Shown: positions 19,440 through 24,984 of the stretch, piece by piece
How the letters are laid out: each line of letters opens with the position of its first letter
Numbering within the stretch: the first letter of the stretch is position 1
Assembly (NCBI GenBank): GCA_025449115.1
Contig: JAHLKC010000271.1
Span: 1-24,984, forward strand
Reading direction: 5' to 3'
DNA: 24,984 bases
DNA from: Chytridium lagenaria
Taxonomy: Eukaryota > Chytridiomycota > Chytridiomycetes > Chytridiales > Chytridiaceae
Made by a program: the position numbers and the translations under genes
The notes under the pieces: generated by a model
The model's database searches: none
What the model was told of the DNA's origin: nothing
Seen by the model: the letters and a program-made list of their open reading frames with translations, nothing else

Positions 19440-21280
19440 TATGGTCAAGAAGAGCCTAACCGTGGAAAAAACATCACTCCCATCTTCCCCCTGGTTGAAT
19501 CATTTCTGATCATTTTGATCATTGGGACTGCGGCAGGGTAAGGATGAGGGCGTAAGTCATGTTTTTTCTTATCATGTTATTCTTGATAGCATCAGTCAAG
19601 GTGGTTAACTTAAAGAAATCTTCAGCCTCTCGTCGGTACAGATGGGGGTATGTCCAAAAGCGTGTGTAGAGTGTGAGTTAATTTTTATTCCGCATGCATA
19701 GTCCCCCATAAAAGAAGGGTTGTGAACGCGAAAAAACTCCCGTCTGCCAGGTTTCACATTCCGTCAAGCGGTACGTTAACGCAACGTGTCCAAAACGCCG
19801 AAAGTTTGGGTAGATCGTCCAGGGTCAAGTCTCGTGTCTTGTTATCCTTGATGGCATCATCCGTCATGGTGATAAACATAAAAAAAGATCTTCATCCTCC
19901 CGTTGATCGTAAAGGTGGGGGAAGATCAAGAAGTTTGCGTAGAGAGTGGGTGTATGAACGCGAGAAATTACCACCCCGTCTTCCACGATCCACGTTTCCG
20001 TCAAGCGTTACGAACGAAACATGTTTGGAGCCCCGGAACAGTGGGGACAAAGAAGGGCATAGGTTTGTTAATATTAGTAAGTCCTCATCCTCTCGTTCGA
20101 AAAGTGGGGTGAATTTCAGTCATGTCAATAAATTTGTGTAGATTGAGTCTTCATATACTCCCAATACGGCCGCCCCATAAAAGAGTGGTTGTGAACGCGA
20201 AAAAAACTCCCGTCTTCCACAATCCACGTTTCCGTCAAGCGTTACAAACGCAACATGTTTCGAGCCCGGAACAGTGGGGACAAAGAAGGGCATAGGTTTG
20301 TCATTCTTGATAGCAGCAGCATCAGTTAAGGTGGTTTACTGAAAAAAAAGGATCTTCATCCTCTCGTTCGAAAAGTCGTGAATTAATATACGGTCATGTC
20401 AAGAAGTTTGTGTAGATTGGGTCTTTACTTACTCGACCCAATGCGTGGACGTCAAGGAAAGAAGGGGTGATGAACGCGAAAAAAACGCCCGTCTTCCACG
20501 ATCCACGTTTCCGTCAAGCGTTACAAACGCAACATGTTTCGAGCCCCGGAACAGTGGGGACAAAGAAGGGCATAGGTTTGTTATTCTTGATAGCAGCAGC
20601 ATCAGTTAAGGTTGTTTACGGAAAAAGATCTTCATCCTCTCGTTCGAAAAGTCGTGAATTATATATGATCATGTCAAGATATTTGTGTAGATTAGGTCTT
20701 TACTTACTCGACCCAATGCGTGGACGTCAAGGAAAGAAGGGGTGATGAACGCGAAAAAAACGCCCGTCTTCCACGATCCACGTTTCCGTCAAGCGTTACA
20801 AACGCAACATGTTTCGAGCCCCGAAACAGTGGGGACAAAGAAGGGCATAGGTTTGTTATTCTTGATAGCAGCAGCATCAGTTAAGGTTGTTTACGGAAAA
20901 AGATCTTCATCCTCTCGTTCGAAAAGTCGTGAATTATATATGGTCATGTCAAGAAGTTTGTGTAGAGGTCTTTATTTACTCCCAATGCATGGTCGCCCCA
21001 TATAAAAGAGGGGGTGTGAACGCGAAAAAAGTCCCGTCTTCCAGGATACACGTTTAAGTTGTTACAAACGCAACATGGAGCGCCGGAACTACGGGTACAA
21101 AGGAAGGGTTAGGTCATGATGTTTAGATTGAAAAAGGTCGTCATCGTCACGTCGGTAAAGGTGGGGAACGTCAAGACGTTTGTGGAGGGCCAATGGCGTG
21201 GTCGCCCCAAAAAAAGAAGGGGTAATGAACGCGAAAAAAAAAAGCAACCAAACCCATCTTCGATCCACAAAGCCAAACGC
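19440..21280. repeat. Tandem array of a 209-279 bp unit, about 7-8 degenerate copies
   Basis: The anchor GAACGCGAAAAA (or a close variant) recurs at 19724, 19956, 20193, 20472, 20747, 21018 and 21227, giving spacings of 232, 237, 279, 275, 271 and 209 bp. Within the unit, CCACGTTTCCGTCAAGCG, ACAGTGGGGACAAAGAAGGG, GGCATAGGTTTGTTATTCTT and GATCTTCATCCTCTCGTTCG are shared. The copies beginning at 20472 and 20747 are nearly identical, whereas the outer copies are diverged or shortened; an older partial copy precedes the first anchor from about 19440. The pattern (best match in the middle, decay outward) fits expansion by unequal exchange. The last unit runs into the 5' flank of the DNAJC3-like gene. 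No protein family, RNA gene or telomere motif recognised in the unit. Confidence 0.92.
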
Positions 21281-21495
21281 ACCACGCCGCGATTCACTCG
21301 TCATTCTCCTGGTTACAAGTGTCCACCAACCTCCCAAATCCATCATCACCCCCACAAAAAAACCTCGTCCCACCTCCCTCCAAATTCCAAATGTGTTCCC
21401 CTGATTGGCCGACGGTCCACCAAAATAAATACCACATTTGACGCCTTTTCCATCCCCTTCTCCATTCCCATCGGCTCGCCCATCGCCAACAAAAA

Positions 21496-23902
21496 ATGCC
21501 AGGCATCCTCCCCCCTCCTCGTCATCACCCTCCTCCTCCTCCTCACCTCCATCCAAGCCCACCAATCCATCCAACAGATCCTCGATGACGCCAAACACCA
21601 CATGTCCGCCAACAGGTTCAACGAAGCATTGACCGCCTACGAGATGGCGATAGGTAAAAAACGGACCCCTCCTCTCATCCGCTGATGCTTTGTCCACAGA
21701 AAGGATAGCGGAAACTATTAACGTTTTAACAAACGTGCCGTTGCGTATTTAACGATGGGGAGATCAGCACATGCGTTGAGGGATTTATCAAAGGTGTTGG
21801 AACTTAACCCAAAGTTCACTGCGGTAGGGTTTGGGGTTTTGGTGTGGGAGTTCTGATGATGGTGTAGGCGTTTCTTCAACGCGGTCGGCAGTATTTGAAA
21901 GAATGTAATGTGGATGCGGCGATGGCTGATTTTAAGCGGTATCAAGAACTTCATCGCGGGTGATGCTCAGGTGCAGGAAAGCGTGAGTGTTTGCCCTCTC
22001 CTCTATTTTTTTTTTGTTTTTTTTTTTGAAACGGGATCTCTGTTTTTGTCTGGTTTTTTAAACGGTACCTCTGTTTTTTTTTAACTTTAACGTTATCGGT
22101 TTTTGTGGCATCTTTTACTCAAACGTTTAACGCTTTTTTTCGCATCTTCTTACTGCTGTTTTTGCATCGTTTACTTTAACGTTGACTCTTTTATTTGCAT
22201 CATCGTTAACGCATATTTTTGCATCATTTACTTTACACGTTAACCCTTTATTTGCATCATTCACCCCAAACGTTAACGCATTGTTTACATCCTCTACCCA
22301 AAACATAACGCATTTGTTTTACATCCTCTACCCAAACGTTTAACGCATTGTTTTACATCACCTACTCCAACGTCAACGCATTGTTTTACATCATTACCCT
22401 TCGTTACCCCTCTTGTACTATTGAATTACCCTTTATAACGCAACATTCTATCTAGATGACCGAAGCCCTGACAGCACAAGAGACGATGGAAGCTGCCGAA
22501 ACGCATTACAAGGCCAAAGTCTATGAAGCCGCGATAGAGAGTTTCACAGCAACGATTGCGATATGCCCTTGATGGCGGGGTTAAGGATGAAACGAGCTGA
22601 ATGTTATTTAGCGTTAGGGGAGAAGGAGATGGCGATTGGGGATTTAAGGTAAAGGAAGAGAGAGAGGGATGTGGATTTGTTGATTTAGAGTTTTTTTTAT
22701 AGCCGAGCAGCAAAACTTCAACCGGATAGTACGGAAGTGCTTTACCGTGTTGGGACGCTTCGATTGTCGATTGGGGAGACGAGTGAAGCGTTGAGTGCGA
22801 TTAAGGAGTGTTTGATGAAGTTTGACCCTGAGCATGGACGGTGTAAAGGGTTGTTTAGGGAGTTGAAAAAGTTGGAGAAGAGTGTGAAGAAGGTGGAGAG
22901 TTTGATTGGGAGTGGGTTGTGGAAGGGGGCGATTAGGGAGTTGTTGGGGCGGCTGCTGCTGCGGGGAAGAGTGAGGTGGGGGAGGGAGAGGGGGACTTGT
23001 GGAGAAGACGGAGAAGATTGGGGCGAGGACGTTGATGCAGAAGAGTTATGCGATGGTGTGTCAGGCTTATACGGAGGTAAAAGAAAGAGATTTGGAGTTT
23101 TGTGTGTTGTTTTTTTTAACTGATGATGATGTGTTTTTGTTTTGGGGGGGGGTTAGATCAAGGATGGACCACTTGGATTGAAATGGTGTAACAAGGCGAT
23201 AGAGCTGAACGAGCATGACGTTGAATCCCTCTGCAACCGTGCGGGAATCCAAGATTCTTCTTGAAGAGTTCCAAGAAGCGGTTCGGGATTATGAAAAGGC
23301 GAATGAAGTGAATTCGCAGCATCGACGCGTTCATGAAGGGTATCAGAGGGCGCAGAGGTTGTTGAAGGCGGCGGGACGGAAGGATTATTAAAGATATTGG
23401 GGGTGTCAAGGACGGCGAGTAAACGGGAGATTAAGAAGGGGTATAGGAAGTTGGCGCAGGAGTGGCATCCGGATAAGTATAAGGGGGAGTTGGGGAAGGA
23501 GGCGGTGTTGAAGAAGATGAGTGATATTAATGAGGCTTATGAGACTTTGATGGATGATGGTTTGTAGTGTTTTTATTTTTATTGTTTGTGTGGTTTTGGT
23601 GTCGAGTGTGTGGTGGTAACCTCTATATTTTTTTTTTTACGTGGTGTTTACAGAAAAGAGAGCACGCGTGGATAACGGTGAAGACCCGAACGTCAGTACT
23701 TTTTCTTTTTTTGTTTGAAAACCCGTTATATATTTTTTTGTATGTTTTTTTTGCTTTGCTTATTGAAAACATATATTTTGATTTATTACAGGAACAAGCG
23801 CAGGCTTACCAACAACACCCGTTCTTTCACCAACAAGGCGGGTTTCCATTTGGTGGCGGGTTTGGTGGTGGCGGAGGGCAGACGTTTAGATTTAATTTCT
23901 GA
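21496..23902 (+). CDS. DNAJC3: DNAJC3/p58IPK-like TPR and J-domain co-chaperone
   Basis: ER-luminal co-chaperone that, in animals, binds unfolded proteins through its TPRs and stimulates BiP through its J domain. Start chosen at 21496 (MPGIL) because it opens a classic signal peptide; the C-run 21510-21515 shifts the frame by one, after which [15 protein letters not shown] follows. TPR segments: [159 protein letters not shown] domain: [20 protein letters not shown] with the HPD motif at 23466-23474. The end is a Gly/Phe-rich tail, [19 protein letters not shown], as in the family. A long intron (about 21985-22455) contains a minisatellite. One-base breaks are seen at 21510-21515, 21700-21702, 21718-21727, 21958-21960, 22569-22570 and about 23389, yet the domain order is complete. 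Confidence 0.88.
22090..22410. repeat. Imperfect ~35-45 bp minisatellite inside a DNAJC3 intron
   Basis: A unit of the form TTTACATCCTCTACCCAAACG followed by TTAACGCATTGT (each part given separately) recurs about seven times with drift; older copies read TTTGCATCATTTACTTTA and CGTTAACGC. The copies nearest the 3' end are the most alike. It fills most of the intron that ends at CTATCTAG before ATGACCGAAGCC. Confidence 0.85.
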
Positions 23903-24451
23903 GGGGAGAGAAAAAAAAATGAAAAATTTGTTTGAGGCTTGTTTGGGCAGGGTGGAATCGGGTTGGGGGGGAGGGATGTGGTTTTTTTTTTGCTGATGCG
24001 CAAAAAGAAAAAAAACAAACAAAAACAAAACGTTAGAACCTCGTTGTATTTTAAGTTTAGAGTGTTTTTTTATTTGTTTGTTTATTGTTGGGTGGTTTTG
24101 TTTCAAGGAGAGAAGATGAGAATGGGGAGGCGATTGACGGGGTAAGTAGAGATGCTGCTTAAAGCAATCTATTAGTGGTAAATTACTCTTTTATATTGTT
24201 TATGGGATGGGAATGGTTATTTATTTACAAAACAAATAGAAATGGAATTGTTTTGACAATTTAATGTTACATGGTTATTTACATAAGAGTCATGGATTGT
24301 AGAGAAAAAGATCGACGAGGAATGGAATGAATATCCAATAAATAATTACTAATAATATAAATATAATAATAAAATACCACATACTGTTCATCATCATCCG
24401 ATTGAACATCACACTTATTCATTTAATAGTAATAATATTAGTATATATGTA

Positions 24452-24485
24452 CAGTTAATAGTTAATAGTTATTAATAGTTTAATA
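24452..24485. repeat. TTAATAG-type short tandem repeat
   Basis: AGTTAATAGTTAATAGTT and further TTAATAGT copies follow each other in AT-rich sequence. Confidence 0.75.
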
Positions 24486-24770
24486 CATATGGTAATATGT
24501 TTGTACCACCTTTACTCATACATAACACAGGTAATATTTTATTATTTTATTAATTCTGTTGTGCGTCTGCTCTCTTTATTTTTATTACATTCATAATATA
24601 AAATATACAAATAAATATAATAAATATACAATACAATATAATATATATATTCACTCCATATATAGGTCCAAAGAGAGAAGAGAGAGGGTGTCGACATCAA
24701 CATACATCATCACCTCAATCCATATACTATCTATTATATTATATATTATATATTAGAGCTATCCATCATC

Positions 24771-24810
24771 ATCATCAGTGACTATCATTACTATCATCAG
24801 TGACTATCAT
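24771..24810. repeat. Direct repeat of 18 bp with 22-bp period
   Basis: ATCATCAGTGACTATCAT occurs at 24771-24788 and again at 24793-24810, separated by four bases, in a wider field of CAT/ATC triplets. Confidence 0.85.
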
Positions 24811-24915
24811 CAAGAATACTATTCCTCTTTATATATTCATTACATCAAAGGCAAAAGGAATCAAAAGAAAAGAGGAATCAAGAGGACTTGCTTGTTAGAT
24901 ACATCGATCTCTACT

Positions 24916-24968
24916 ATCATCATCATCCATCATCCATCCATCATCCATCATCCATCATCCATCATCAT
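24916..24968. repeat. ATC/CATC microsatellite
   Basis: Alternating CATCAT and CATCCAT units run nearly to the window end. It is simple sequence, with no resemblance to a known telomeric repeat. Confidence 0.9.
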
Positions 24969-24984
24969 GATCGCTTCATTACCC

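Larger units (their letters stand above)
23903..24984. other. AT-rich 3' flank and intergenic DNA without a recognised gene
   Basis: 3' flank of DNAJC3 followed by very AT-rich, simple sequence. An open frame at 24559-24756 is only a reading of AT-rich repeats (Tyr/Ile/Asn-rich) and is not considered a gene. No tRNA or rRNA recognised. Confidence 0.6.

Noticed and set aside
19724..21240. Regularly spaced repeats as a possible CRISPR array
   Set aside because: The whole 209-279 bp unit is repeated, with no unique spacers between short repeats, and the surrounding genes are eukaryotic with introns.
21116..21495. N-terminal extension of DNAJC3 from the long plus frame starting at 21116
   Set aside because: The extension reads through repeat-derived and promoter-like sequence and would bury the signal peptide; the ATG at 21496 fits the family.
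24360..24984. AT-rich and CATC-rich end as a telomere or centromere
   Set aside because: No telomeric hexamer-type repeat is present; only ordinary microsatellites are seen, and the window edge is arbitrary.

Overview
The window looks like nuclear DNA of a fungus, probably an early-diverging, intron-rich one. The protein-coding genes carry many short spliceosomal introns (about 35-120 nt, GT-AG plus one likely GC-AG). They include fungal-type protein O-mannosyltransferase (PMT2 class), a complex I assembly factor (so a respiratory, non-Saccharomyces lineage), and TBL2 and DNAJC3/p58IPK homologues. The lineage is inferred from gene content and architecture; no marker gene was compared with a database.

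Layout. 1-1877: the 5' part of a decayed Ty1/copia retrotransposon on the minus strand (LTR, initiator-tRNA-type primer site, gag with zinc knuckle, start of protease), running off the left edge. 1878-4230: no recognisable gene; a long A-rich tract and diverged or tandem repeats near 3.3-3.8 kb. 4233-5946 (+): a multi-exon gene for an unrecognised protein with a signal peptide and a very lysine-rich, histone-H1-like tail; 6792-7285 holds a decayed copy of its last exon. 7390-10553 (-): PMT2-like O-mannosyltransferase, 15 exons. 10835-13416 (-): a CAMKL/MARK-like kinase with UBA and KA1 domains. 14300-15998 (-): TBL2-like membrane-anchored WD40 protein. 16472-17454 (-): NDUFAF1/CIA30. 17823-18849 (-): ribosomal protein uS7 (RPS5) with a 5-nt micro-exon. 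About 19.44-21.28 kb: a tandem array of a 209-279 bp unit that runs up to the promoter of 21496-23902 (+), a DNAJC3/p58IPK-like TPR-J protein. 23903-24984: AT-rich and microsatellite DNA.

Three genes act in or at the ER (PMT2, TBL2-like, DNAJC3-like). They touch protein glycosylation, folding and, in animals, PERK signalling, but they are separate transcription units and the proximity may be chance.

A recurrent oddity is that conserved proteins (PMT2, kinase, TBL2, DNAJC3) repeatedly change frame by one base, mostly in homopolymer runs, while the protein sequence on both sides stays well conserved. RPS5 reads through cleanly. This looks more like residual assembly error than pseudogenisation, and it means automatic gene models here would be fragmented.
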